DNA from: Micavibrio sp.
GTDB lineage: Bacteria; Pseudomonadota; Alphaproteobacteria; Micavibrionales; CSBR16-224
Assembly (NCBI GenBank): GCA_027047045.1
Contig: JALTWL010000312.1
Location: 1 to 32,969, forward strand
Direction of reading: 5' to 3'
DNA length: 32,969 nt
Below, piece by piece: positions 17,948 to 26,374 of this stretch (positions are counted from its first letter, which is position 1; the number at the start of each line of letters is the position of its first letter). Below the pieces are notes generated by a model, which did not search any database, was not told the DNA's origin, and was given only the letters and a program-made list of their open reading frames with translations. A program made the position numbers and the translations under genes.

Positions 17948-19777
17948 CTAAATTCTAAGTGCAGGATTTCTTTCTTTTGTTTTAATTATTATATCTTTGG
18001 CAATTGGTGCTGCAGCCTTAGAGCCACTTCCACCATGTTCAACTATAACCGTACAGATATATCTTGGATTTTTAGTAGGAGCAAAGCCCGTAAATAAAGC
18101 ATGATGGCGATATTTCCAAGGTAGGTCTGAATTTTTAATTCCCTCAGCTCTTTGTTTTTTGGTTATTCTTCTTACCTGTGATGTTCCAGTTTTCCCCCCC
18201 ATTTGAAAGCCCTTATCAGTAATTTGTGAAGAATTAGCTGTTCCTTTCTTAGAATTAACAACATCAGACATACCCTTAATTACAAGTTTTAAATATTTTT
18301 TATTTAGCCCTAAATATTTATATTTTTTTTGTCTTGATTTTTTTCCATCAATAGAATGTATCAATGTTGGCTTAACGGCATAGCCACCATTTACCATTCT
18401 AGCTGTCATTGTCGCTAGCTGCAGTGGAGTTGTTTGAATATAGCCCTGCCCAATTGATGCAACTATGGTTTCCCCAATATGCCATTTTTGTCCAAACCGT
18501 CCCATTTTCCAGTGTTTATCTGGGATTAGCCCCGCTGCCTCTGAGGGGATTTCTATACCCAATTTTTGCCCAAGCCCCAATTTTCTTGCCATTTTAGCAA
18601 TTTTATCTATACCTACTTGCCTTGCAATATCGTAAAAGTAAATATCACAAGACTCAGCAAGTGCGGATATAACGTCTACTTTTCCATGTCCTGCGGCTTT
18701 CCAACAGTGAAATTTATCGCTACCAACTTCTATATATCCATTACAAACAACATTGTGCGAGGGCTTAATTATACCACTTTCAAAGGCAGCTAAAGCCGTT
18801 ACCATCTTAAAAGTAGATGCGGGTGGATATTGTCCAGATACTGTTTTATTTGTTAAAGGCTTGCCAGGATTAGATAAAAGTTCTTCCCATTGTTCCGCAG
18901 ATATTCCACGAGTAAATAAATTAGGGTCAAATGATGGGCTAGAGCTCATTGCATATATTTCACCAGTTTTTGCATCCATTACAACAACACAAGCACTTTT
19001 TTCTTGAGCCAGTCTGGTTTGGCAATAAATTTGTAACTCTGCATCAATAGATAGCTCAATTCTTTTACCATCATGCCCTTCTTTTCTAGATAGTTCACGT
19101 ATTTCTCGCCCAACTGCGTTAATTTCTACTTGAGAAATACCAACACTTCCGCGCAATATCTTATCATATTTTTTTTCGATACCTGTTTTACCTATTTTAA
19201 AGCCAGGTAAACTCATAATTGGCTCATCTGTGAGCTCAGCAGAATTCACACTCCCCACATATCCAACAATATGCGCGCTTGCCTCCCCCATAGGGTATGC
19301 TCGCACCCTACCCTCATCAATAGATATTCCTGCAAGATAGGGTAAATTAGCCTCTATTTTTGCAACTTGTTCCCAACTAAGTCCGTCCTTTATCATTACA
19401 GGAGTAAATGAACGTTTTCTTTTGATTTCTTTTTTTATCTTTTTTTCTTCTCTAATGCTAAGAGGAATAAAATCTCTAATTTTTTGTATTAATATATCAA
19501 CATCTTCTGCTTGTTCTGCTATCAAAAAAACTCTAAAATCTTGCTCATTTACAGCTAAAGGCACACCAAAACGGTCAGTAATTGAACCACGATTAACTGG
19601 TAAATATTTAACACCTATACGATTTTTATCCGATAAAGTTTTATAATGCTCCTTTTGAGTTACTTGCAAATAACCAAGTCTTGCCCCCAGCCCAATAAAA
19701 ATAGCTCCGTGCAAACCCCCAAGTAGTAGGCTACGTCTTGAAAAACGTTGATATCTTTCTAAATCACTTTTTGCCAT
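17948..19777 (-). CDS. mrdA: penicillin-binding protein 2 (elongation transpeptidase)
   Basis: This 609-residue class B PBP has a membrane helix at about 16-37, a pedestal/dimerisation domain (about 45-240, with NRGSITDRFGVPLA), and a transpeptidase domain (about 260-600). Active-site motifs are STFK with nucleophile Ser321, SCD at 376-378 and KTG at 529-531. It cross-links peptidoglycan during side-wall growth together with RodA. The SCD form of the second motif and the company of mreC, mreD and rodA identify it as PBP2, not FtsI. It starts 11 bp after the mreD stop. Confidence 0.96.
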   Translation of the reverse strand: MAKSDLERYQRFSRRSLLLGGLHGAIFIGLGARLGYLQVTQKEHYKTLSDKNRIGVKYLPVNRGSITDRFGVPLAVNEQDFRVFLIAEQAEDVDILIQKIRDFIPLSIREEKKIKKEIKRKRSFTPVMIKDGLSWEQVAKIEANLPYLAGISIDEGRVRAYPMGEASAHIVGYVGSVNSAELTDEPIMSLPGFKIGKTGIEKKYDKILRGSVGISQVEINAVGREIRELSRKEGHDGKRIELSIDAELQIYCQTRLAQEKSACVVVMDAKTGEIYAMSSSPSFDPNLFTRGISAEQWEELLSNPGKPLTNKTVSGQYPPASTFKMVTALAAFESGIIKPSHNVVCNGYIEVGSDKFHCWKAAGHGKVDVISALAESCDIYFYDIARQVGIDKIAKMARKLGLGQKLGIEIPSEAAGLIPDKHWKMGRFGQKWHIGETIVASIGQGYIQTTPLQLATMTARMVNGGYAVKPTLIHSIDGKKSRQKKYKYLGLNKKYLKLVIKGMSDVVNSKKGTANSSQITDKGFQMGGKTGTSQVRRITKKQRAEGIKNSDLPWKYRHHALFTGFAPTKNPRYICTVIVEHGGSGSKAAAPIAKDIIIKTKERNPALRI

Positions 19778-19788
19778 ATTTAATTTTT

Positions 19789-20340
19789 TTAAGGTTTGAA
19801 TTTAAGCAAGTATTTTAATTTATGAAATAACACAACAATAAACGGAAAAATCAAAGCCGTCAAAACAGCATTAACAATAGATGGCAAAAAATTAAATAAA
19901 TACCAATTAAAAATACTAATTGCCCACCATTCTAAAGTAAAAAAAATCAAACTAATTGTACCAAAAGAAAGCCAAATTACATTAAAATTTTGACCAAGTA
20001 GAAATTTTCTTTGGCTTTTTACTGTAATTGACATACCAATAAACAATATTGCGCTTATCCCAAAAGGAAGGCCAACGATTAAATCATATATAATCCCAAC
20101 AGAAAAAACTGCCCATATAGGTAGTAATTTGGGTATAAATAGTGATATATAAAAAATAGTTGCAATTAAAAAACTGGGGTGAACTTCACTAAATAAATGA
20201 TAGTCAAGTGAAACTATATCAAGCATAAAGAAAAGTAAAAATACACTATAAAATAAAATATGATAAAAATAAGACAGCAGCATATCAAAAGTAATTTTTT
20301 TATGTGAGTTTGAAAAATTATTAAATATCATAAGGCTCAT
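19789..20340 (-). CDS. mreD: rod-shape membrane protein MreD
   Basis: This 183-residue, strongly hydrophobic protein has five or six membrane helices and the MreD-like stretch LPIWAVFSVGIIYDLIVGLP followed by GISAILFIG. MreD is a membrane part of the elongasome with MreC. Sequence conservation in this family is low, so the position between mreC (12 bp) and mrdA (11 bp) carries much of the call. The N-terminal 20 residues, rich in Asn and Ser, precede the first helix. Confidence 0.9.
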   Translation of the reverse strand: MSLMIFNNFSNSHKKITFDMLLSYFYHILFYSVFLLFFMLDIVSLDYHLFSEVHPSFLIATIFYISLFIPKLLPIWAVFSVGIIYDLIVGLPFGISAILFIGMSITVKSQRKFLLGQNFNVIWLSFGTISLIFFTLEWWAISIFNWYLFNFLPSIVNAVLTALIFPFIVVLFHKLKYLLKFKP

Positions 20341-20352
20341 TTTTAAAAATCA

Positions 20353-21231
20353 CTATTCTATATTACCGTGTAAAAGCGCATCATTTATAAAAAAATCAAC
20401 AACCTTTACATATTCTGTTTGTTTTAAGTTATCCAGTGCCATTACTTGTATTTTTTCACTATCACTAGAAACTATTTTTCCAACAGGTAAGTTAGGAGGA
20501 AGCACTCCACCATCACCCGATGTAACCACTCTTGCCCCAATTTTAACCTTACTATCTAGCGGCATATGTTCTAAGGACATTATATTGGTATTGTTACCGC
20601 TAAGTATTGCTCTTGTTCTTGTATTTTCTATTGTAACTGGCAAGCGAGAGTTTAAATCTGTTATCATCAAAATGCGAGAGGCATTTTTACCCACTTCTAT
20701 CACTCTACCTATTAGAGCTTTTTTTCCAATTACAGCCTGTCCTTTTTTCACTCCATCTAGGCTGCCAATTGGTATCAATACGGTTTTAACAAAGTTACCG
20801 CCAGGGTCTGCGACTATTCTAGTTGATAAATATTTGTAATCTTGGGTAGCTTGAAAGTTAAGTAAAGATTTCAATCCTCTATTTTCTGCCTCAAGTTTAA
20901 GCGCTATATCATACCATTGTTGTAAACGCATATTTTCTTCTTGCAGTCTGATATTTTCTGCCTTTAAATCCCTAATATTTGCCACCCCCTCTATTTGTAA
21001 GGCTGCATTTTTAATCGGTGTTGATATCGTAGATAAAATAGGCGTAACCATATCTGTAAAAAAGACCCTAGCCTTTTCTATGGCGGGAGAGTTAATTTTA
21101 TGCAAAAAAACCCCAAGCAAAGCTATAACTATAAAAACTGCAGGCAATATTTTGGTAAATATTGCATGAATTGGCACAGATGATACTGCCACCTTTGGGT
21201 GTGCTGGTTTTATATTATTTCTATTAACCAT
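20353..21231 (-). CDS. mreC: rod-shape determining protein MreC
   Basis: This 292-residue bitopic protein has a membrane helix at about 27-47, a coiled coil at about 78-118 (L-K-A-E-N-I-R-L-Q-E-E-N-M-R-L-Q), and a beta-rich C-terminal domain with GSLDGVKKGQAVIGKKALIG and VVTSGDGGVLPPNLPVGKIV. MreC scaffolds PBP2 and RodA on the periplasmic side. mreB, normally directly upstream, is absent; rsmH precedes mreC by 122 bp. Confidence 0.95.
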   Translation of the reverse strand: MVNRNNIKPAHPKVAVSSVPIHAIFTKILPAVFIVIALLGVFLHKINSPAIEKARVFFTDMVTPILSTISTPIKNAALQIEGVANIRDLKAENIRLQEENMRLQQWYDIALKLEAENRGLKSLLNFQATQDYKYLSTRIVADPGGNFVKTVLIPIGSLDGVKKGQAVIGKKALIGRVIEVGKNASRILMITDLNSRLPVTIENTRTRAILSGNNTNIMSLEHMPLDSKVKIGARVVTSGDGGVLPPNLPVGKIVSSDSEKIQVMALDNLKQTEYVKVVDFFINDALLHGNIE

Positions 21232-21296
21232 AAATTTAAGTAACTCTTTTAGAAAGTATATTTATAATCATTTTACTTAAAAACTAAATGTAGATA

Positions 21297-21324
21297 GATA
21301 TACATTTTCTCTATTGATTGTAAA
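21297..21324 (-). promoter_or_regulatory. possible promoter for mreC
   Basis: In the 122-bp gap between rsmH and mreC, TTTACA (21324-21319) and TATATC (21302-21297) are separated by 16 bp on the minus strand, about 65 bp before the mreC ATG. It is the largest gap in the envelope cluster, so an internal promoter here is reasonable, but the match is weak in AT-rich DNA. Confidence 0.25.
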
Positions 21325-21353
21325 GCAAAAACTTATATAAATCTAATATTTTA

Positions 21354-22319
21354 TTAAACCATATTCTTAACACCCCACCGAAGGCGAGCAGAACGCGCTC
21401 TTGGATTTGCCTCTATTTCTTCATCTGTTGCTTTTATTGCTTTTTTATCTAGCAATTTAAAGCTAACATTTGGTTGTTTTTGACTATCAGATAAAATAGG
21501 AATATTTGCCTCTATACTGTGTCTTGAGCCTCTTGGGGTTAAACCTGCTTTTTCTCTGAAAAATCTTTTAACTATTCGCTCCTCTAGCGAATGGAAGGTA
21601 ACAACGACTAGCCTACCACCTGTATTTAATAATTTTTCTGCCCCGACAAGAGCTCTTTTTAACTCTCCTAGTTCATCATTTACAAATATTCTAATGGCTT
21701 GAAAGCTTCTTGTTGCTGGATGTATTTTATCTTTTTTGCTTGCGGGAAGTGCTTTTTCTATTAGATGCGCAAGCTCACCTGTGGTTGTAATTGAGGATTT
21801 TTTTCTTGCCTCAATTATTTTTCGTGCAATACGGCGAGAGCGCCTTTCTTCCCCATATTTATATAAAATATCGGCAATTTCTTCTTCTGAATATTCATTT
21901 ACAATATTATAAGCGCTAAGAGTTTGGCTTTTATCCATTCTCATATCAAGAGGACCGTCCTTTTGAAAAGAAAAGCCTCTGCCCTTATCATCTATTTGCA
22001 TTGAAGACACACCAATATCTAAAACTATGCCATCAATTTTATTTAAGTATTTATCCCCAACAAGCCCGTGCATATCACCAAAACAACCCCGAATTATAAT
22101 TAAACGTTCTTTATATTCTTTTTGCATTGCTTTGGCTTTTTTAATTGCTATGTCATCTCTGTCTATTGCAATTACAATATTGTTCTTGTCATTATCTAAA
22201 ATTGCCTTTGTATAGCCGCCAGCACCAAAAGTGCCGTCAATGAAAACCCCACCATTTGGTGATAATTTTTCCAAAACCTCCCTTAACATGACGGGGATAT
22301 GAGAAGGGCTTGCCAACAT
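21354..22319 (-). CDS. rsmH: 16S rRNA (cytosine1402-N4)-methyltransferase
   Basis: This 321-residue SAM-dependent methyltransferase modifies C1402 in the decoding centre of 16S rRNA. The N-terminus reads H-I-P-V-M-L-R-E-V-L, followed by motif I with GTFGAGGYT (29-37), then VLDIGVSSMQIDDKGRGFSF, DMRM and, near the C-terminus, RSARLRWG. It follows mraZ by 4 bp, as in the standard dcw cluster. The genes that usually come next (ftsL, ftsI, murE) are not there; mreC follows instead. Confidence 0.97.
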   Translation of the reverse strand: MLASPSHIPVMLREVLEKLSPNGGVFIDGTFGAGGYTKAILDNDKNNIVIAIDRDDIAIKKAKAMQKEYKERLIIIRGCFGDMHGLVGDKYLNKIDGIVLDIGVSSMQIDDKGRGFSFQKDGPLDMRMDKSQTLSAYNIVNEYSEEEIADILYKYGEERRSRRIARKIIEARKKSSITTTGELAHLIEKALPASKKDKIHPATRSFQAIRIFVNDELGELKRALVGAEKLLNTGGRLVVVTFHSLEERIVKRFFREKAGLTPRGSRHSIEANIPILSDSQKQPNVSFKLLDKKAIKATDEEIEANPRARSARLRWGVKNMV

Positions 22320-22323
22320 GGTG

Positions 22324-22776
22324 CTATTCCCTTGCTGGCGGGATTGTTAGCTTTTGTCTTTGTACGTTATCGCGCGCTTCTTGCAGGCGTTTTTGTAGCA
22401 TTTCTGGCTGCCATATTTGAAATTTCTGCCCCATACCAACAAAGGCGACTTTATCTGATAATTGACAAAATTCTCGCAAGTCTTCTGGCAAAACCACCCG
22501 CCCATCACTGTCAAACGGGAGCTGTCTTGCCTCTGCAAAAATTGAGGTGGCAAGGTCATCTTGACTATCAGAAAACAAGTCAAAATGGTCAAGTCTTTGA
22601 GCAATTTTTTCCATATCATCCATACCAAACCCTTCTAGAGAGTTATATTTTCTTGATTTAAATACAACAATTCCTTGAAAAGGATTACAAGATAAGGCAG
22701 AACGGAAATTAGCAGGCACAGACACTCTGCCTTTTGCATCAATTTTATTTATATATGTAGATAAAAATAAAGCCAT
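22324..22776 (-). CDS. mraZ: transcriptional regulator MraZ
   Basis: This 150-residue protein has two AbrB-like (SpoVT) DNA-binding repeats, each with the DxxxR signature: DAKGR at 13-17 (then VSVPANFR) and DSDGR at 89-93 (then VVLPEDLREF). MraZ assembles into a ring and binds short direct repeats with about 10-bp period near its own promoter, controlling the dcw genes. It is the first gene of the thirteen-gene minus-strand run. A 275-bp upstream region holds a hairpin (22812-22852) and a four-copy 10-bp repeat (22991-23030). Confidence 0.96.
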   Translation of the reverse strand: MALFLSTYINKIDAKGRVSVPANFRSALSCNPFQGIVVFKSRKYNSLEGFGMDDMEKIAQRLDHFDLFSDSQDDLATSIFAEARQLPFDSDGRVVLPEDLREFCQLSDKVAFVGMGQKFQIWQPEMLQKRLQEARDNVQRQKLTIPPARE

Positions 22777-22811
22777 ATCACCGCACTGTTAATTAACTAC
22801 CCAAATAGGCT

Positions 22812-22852
22812 GTATCCCCACAGGAGAAATTTTATTTCTCCTAAGAGGATAC
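22812..22852 (-). promoter_or_regulatory. strong two-part hairpin in the mraZ leader
   Basis: The outer arms GTATCC (22812-22817) and GGATAC (22847-22852) pair over 6 bp. A symmetrical 4x4 internal loop follows, then a perfect 9-bp stem AGGAGAAAT/ATTTCTCCT (22822-22830 and 22834-22842) with a 3-base loop. It ends 36 bp before the mraZ ATG. No T-run follows, so it does not look like a simple terminator. An overlapping shorter hairpin, TCCT-AAG-AGGA, could compete with it. The structure is read directly from the sequence; a regulatory role is inference. Confidence 0.6.
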
Positions 22853-22990
22853 GACCATATTCACAAGTAACTTCACTTATTTTCTGTCCACCCTAACTTT
22901 TTTATGTTTGGGGCTTTTTTTAATTTTCGCTTCAAAATTCCACAAAGCCTGAGATTATTTTTATTTTTTTTCGAATCTTCTATTAACTTC

Positions 22991-23030
22991 ATGGTATTAT
23001 ATGGTATAACATGGTATTGTATGGTAACAC
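22991..23030. repeat. four tandem 10-bp repeats (ATGGTA-N4)
   Basis: The hexamer ATGGTA starts at 22991, 23001, 23011 and 23021, exactly one helical turn apart. The four-base spacers TTAT, TAAC, TTGT and ACAC are AT-rich. It lies in the divergent region between mraZ (ATG 214 bp away) and the DUF1232 gene (ATG 21 bp away). Same-face spacing with four copies is the arrangement described for MraZ operators in other bacteria, though those have different cores (TGGG-type in E. coli, AAAGTG-type in mycoplasmas). Confidence 0.65.
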
Positions 23031-23051
23031 AAGGGAAATTTTGGAGAAAAA

Positions 23052-23423
23052 ATGTTTAAACGTTTAAAAGCATGGGTAGAAGAAGTAAAAAAAGATATAG
23101 CCGTCCTTTGGCTAGCCAGCAAAGATGAAAGAACACCTAACGGTGCGCATTTAATGTCTAGTATAGTACTTGCATATGTACTAAGCCCAATTGATTTAAT
23201 ACCAGATTTTATCCCAGTAATTGGTTATTTAGACGATGTGCTTATAATTGCCCTTGGAATTAAGCTAGCTATTAAGTGGATACCAGCAGAGCTACTTGCA
23301 GAATTTAGGGTTAAAGCTAAAGAAATTGCCCAAATGCCCAAAAGTTATAAAGGAGCATTTGTTATTATCCTAACATGGATATTATTTATATTGTTACTAG
23401 TAACTTGGCTAATGGAAAAATAA
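23052..23423 (+). CDS. DUF1232 (YkvA-like) membrane protein
   Basis: This 123-residue protein has the DUF1232 core at about 30-75: Y-V-L-S-P-I-D-L-I-P-D-F-I-P-V-I-G-Y-L-D followed by DVLIIALG. A C-terminal membrane helix spans about 98-118. The biochemical role of the family is unknown. TTGGAGAA forms the ribosome-binding site before the ATG at 23052. The four-copy ATGGTA repeat ends 21 bp before the start codon and could act on this gene. Confidence 0.88.
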   Translation: MFKRLKAWVEEVKKDIAVLWLASKDERTPNGAHLMSSIVLAYVLSPIDLIPDFIPVIGYLDDVLIIALGIKLAIKWIPAELLAEFRVKAKEIAQMPKSYKGAFVIILTWILFILLLVTWLMEK

Positions 23424-23512
23424 TATAATTTTTTTACACCCTTGATTTTATATTGTAAATAAGTTACTAACTTCTCTTTATGGGTAATTATTTTATTTAA
23501 GGAATCGGGCAA

Positions 23513-23917
23513 ATGGAAGCTGTTGTACTTGTTATTCATTTAATTATTGCGCTTGTTATTGTTGTTACTATTTTACTGCAACAATCAGAAGGTGGGGGGC
23601 TTGGTATTGGCGGTGGAGGTATGGGTAATTTTGCCTCTCAGCGTTCAACGGCTAATTTTATGACTAAACTTACAACCATCTTAGGTATTGCCTTTGTTGC
23701 AACTAGCCTAACTCTTGCTATAATGGCTAGTGGTAAATCTGAAAAAGCAAAATCATCTATACTTGACGTTACAATAGAAGAGGCTGTTGATATAAAATCT
23801 TCTATTTCTTCTGATGGCTCAAAAGATGGAGCAATAAATAAATCAGACAAAGACAAAGCCGGGACAGTCAAAGATGATGTCCCAACCCCACCTAAGGGGC
23901 TATCACCAGAAAAATAA
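23513..23917 (+). CDS. secG: protein translocase subunit SecG
   Basis: This 134-residue protein has two membrane helices (about 4-22 and 52-72) joined by the hallmark loop LLQQSEGGGLGIGGGGMGNF. A hydrophilic Asp/Lys/Ser-rich tail of about 60 residues follows, as in other alphaproteobacterial SecG. It supports SecYEG-mediated export. A TTTAAGGAA ribosome-binding site precedes the ATG. It is followed by pyrG, an arrangement common in alphaproteobacteria. Confidence 0.94.
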   Translation: MEAVVLVIHLIIALVIVVTILLQQSEGGGLGIGGGGMGNFASQRSTANFMTKLTTILGIAFVATSLTLAIMASGKSEKAKSSILDVTIEEAVDIKSSISSDGSKDGAINKSDKDKAGTVKDDVPTPPKGLSPEK

Positions 23918-23986
23918 TTAAATATTTTACTTAAAAAAACTATTGTAATAGTTATATTATACTAAATGCTACGGGGGAGATAGTTT

Positions 23987-25618
23987 ATGCAAGCTAAATA
24001 TATTTTTATTACTGGTGGGGTTGTATCGTCTTTAGGTAAGGGAATTGCTGCTGCTGCACTGGGGGCATTACTACAGGCTCGCGGTTATAAAGTGAGGATA
24101 AGAAAACTTGACCCATATTTGAATATTGACCCTGGCACTATGAGCCCCTATCAACATGGAGAAGTTTTTGTAACCGACGATGGTGCAGAAACAGACCTTG
24201 ATTTAGGACATTATGAAAGATTTACAGGCGTATGCGCATATATGAGTGATAATATAACTGCAGGGCGCATATATTCTAGAGTTTTAAAAAAAGAAAGACG
24301 TGGCGATTATTTAGGGGCAACAATCCAAGTAATTCCACATGTAACTAATGAAATAAAAGAATTTATTGCAACTGATAACAATAGGGAAGATTTTATCATA
24401 TGTGAGATTGGTGGAACTATCGGCGATATAGAAGGACTTCCATTTTTAGAGGCTATTCGTCAATTTGGCAATGAAGTTGGCACATCTAGAGCTATGTTCA
24501 TACATGTTACCTTGCTACCCTATATACCCACAGCAGGAGAACTTAAAACTAAACCAACCCAACATTCCGTCAAAGAGTTATTGTCGGTTGGCATTCAACC
24601 TTCTTTACTTTTATGTCGCTCTGATAGAAAAATCCCCAAAGAAGAAAGACGCAAAATTGCGCTTTTTTGTAATGTTGATGAGAAAAATGTAATTGCTGCT
24701 CTTGATGTAAATAGCATATATGAAACTCCAATTAGCTACAGTAAAGAGGGGCTGGATACCCAAGTTCTAAAATATTTTAATATAGAACCAAAATCACTAG
24801 ACATTACAAATTGGCAAAAAATAATAAATAATTTAAATAATCTTAAAGATAAAGTAAATATCGCAGTTGTTGGTAAATATGTTGGGCTGCCAGATAGTTA
24901 TAAATCTATATCAGAAGCTTTAACACATGGTGGAATTGCTAATAACTGTAAGGTGAATATAAAATTTATTGATGCAGAAGAATTAGAAAATATATCAGAA
25001 GAAAAAGTTAAAGAAAAACTATCCAATTTTGATGGAATTTTAGTACCAGGTGGTTTTGGTGATAGAGGAACAGAAGGCAAAATTGCAACCGTTAAATTTG
25101 CCAGAGAAAATAATATTCCCTATCTTGGTATTTGTCTTGGTATGCAAATGGCGGTTATTGAATTTGCTAGAAATGTTGCAAATATTAAGGGAGCTAATTC
25201 TACAGAATTTGACAATTGTACTGAGCCTGTAATTGCTCTTATGACAGAATGGACAACCGCCAAAGGTGCTAGAGAACAAAGAAGCAAAGACATGGATAAA
25301 GGCGGAACTATGCGACTTGGTGCTTATAAAAGTAAATTAAAAGAGGGGAGTAAGATTTACAATATATATGGCACGCAAAAAATTATATCTGAAAGACACA
25401 GACATAGATATGAGGTTAATATAAATTACAGAGATATTTTAGAAAAAGCAGGATTGGTATTTTCTGCCATGTCACCAGATGGAATATTACCAGAAGCTAT
25501 AGAAATACCTAACCACTCTTGGTTTGTTGGCGTTCAATATCACCCCGAATTTAAATCTAGGCCTTTTGAACCACATCCGTTATTTGTATCTTTCATTAAG
25601 TCAATGCTTAAAAATTAA
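23987..25618 (+). CDS. pyrG: CTP synthase
   Basis: This 543-residue enzyme makes CTP from UTP, ATP and glutamine. The N-terminal synthetase domain (1-270) has the P-loop-like [26 protein letters not shown] and [11 protein letters not shown]. The C-terminal glutamine amidotransferase domain (about 290-540) has the triad Cys383 in GICLGMQ, His519 and Glu521 in QYHPEF. The length is normal. GGGGGAGA forms a strong ribosome-binding site. The usual following genes in related bacteria (kdsA, eno) are absent. Confidence 0.98.
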   Translation: MQAKYIFITGGVVSSLGKGIAAAALGALLQARGYKVRIRKLDPYLNIDPGTMSPYQHGEVFVTDDGAETDLDLGHYERFTGVCAYMSDNITAGRIYSRVLKKERRGDYLGATIQVIPHVTNEIKEFIATDNNREDFIICEIGGTIGDIEGLPFLEAIRQFGNEVGTSRAMFIHVTLLPYIPTAGELKTKPTQHSVKELLSVGIQPSLLLCRSDRKIPKEERRKIALFCNVDEKNVIAALDVNSIYETPISYSKEGLDTQVLKYFNIEPKSLDITNWQKIINNLNNLKDKVNIAVVGKYVGLPDSYKSISEALTHGGIANNCKVNIKFIDAEELENISEEKVKEKLSNFDGILVPGGFGDRGTEGKIATVKFARENNIPYLGICLGMQMAVIEFARNVANIKGANSTEFDNCTEPVIALMTEWTTAKGAREQRSKDMDKGGTMRLGAYKSKLKEGSKIYNIYGTQKIISERHRHRYEVNINYRDILEKAGLVFSAMSPDGILPEAIEIPNHSWFVGVQYHPEFKSRPFEPHPLFVSFIKSMLKN

Positions 25619-25722
25619 ATTTATTGTAATTATTTAGATAAGCTAATCTTGCTTTTAATTTATAATCATGGCACGATGTAGCTGCAAGTGTAACAATACA
25701 TAAATTTAGAAGGTGAACAACA

Positions 25723-26349
25723 ATGTATGAAGACAATAAATGGCAAATAGTTGAAGGTGCTGCAACTGAACCTTTTGTTAAATCTGTAAATCCTATTGCA
25801 GGTAAACATATGGTGAGCGTGGGGAGCGCCAAAATTGAATGGAGGCAACTACCTTTTTATAAAAATGTTGCACTTGTGCGGGTTGCAGACAGCAGTTGGG
25901 ATAAAGGAATTGGGCCTTTTTGGTTTTTAGCAAAACAGGGACAAATGTTTCACCTAGATGGTTCAAGCACCCCAATTCATGAGGCAAATGAGCTTGCTCC
26001 AGTCGAAATTACTGAGGAAAATGCTCTAGATTACCTACGATTTTTTTGCTATTTCGTACATGGAGATGAAGGACCATTTTTGATAATAGAAGATATAGAA
26101 GATGACGCTTTTGACCACTCTAAAATGGACGATGCCATGCGCAAAGTTATTGAAGGCTCGATACAACCTGCATCTTATGAAGGTAAAAATGAAAAAGGTG
26201 AGTTTCAAACAACAGGTATGGTTCTATATGGTGATGCTCTATTTGCCGCTAGATTTTCTATGACAGAAAATGGACTAATTGAAATGACAGATGATGAGCC
26301 GATTGCCGCAGACTTGCCCGTAACAAATAAACGTCCAGCCACATCGTAA
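25723..26349 (+). CDS. uncharacterised 208-residue acidic protein
   Basis: I do not recognise the family. The protein is acidic, has no signal peptide or membrane helix, and has a compact, well-mixed composition that suggests a folded cytoplasmic protein. Recognisable stretches are WRQLPFYKNVALVRV (about 40-54), I-G-P-F-W-F-L-A-K-Q-G, YFVHGDEGPFLIIEDIED (about 109-126) and a Pro-rich acidic end. Codon use resembles the neighbours. A GAAGGTGAA ribosome-binding site precedes the ATG. It lies between pyrG and a FemAB-like gene (25 bp gap), which may be co-transcribed. Confidence 0.75.
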   Translation: MYEDNKWQIVEGAATEPFVKSVNPIAGKHMVSVGSAKIEWRQLPFYKNVALVRVADSSWDKGIGPFWFLAKQGQMFHLDGSSTPIHEANELAPVEITEENALDYLRFFCYFVHGDEGPFLIIEDIEDDAFDHSKMDDAMRKVIEGSIQPASYEGKNEKGEFQTTGMVLYGDALFAARFSMTENGLIEMTDDEPIAADLPVTNKRPATS

Positions 26350-26374
26350 AAGCATCTATTATTGCTAGAAAAAT

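Noticed and set aside
17948-19777. Considered ftsI (PBP3), since mraZ-rsmH is usually followed by ftsI
   Set aside because: The motifs and the company of mreC, mreD and rodA fit PBP2, and the SCD form of the second active-site motif agrees.
22347-22628. Long open frame inside mraZ in another minus-strand frame, and another on the plus strand (22299-22661)
   Set aside because: Both lie within or across clear mraZ coding sequence, have no ribosome-binding site or recognisable protein, and are frame shadows.
22777-22811. Search for classical TGGG-type MraZ boxes in the mraZ leader
   Set aside because: Two TGGG motifs occur on the mraZ strand but 17 bp apart, not the 10-bp period expected, so no standard box is called.
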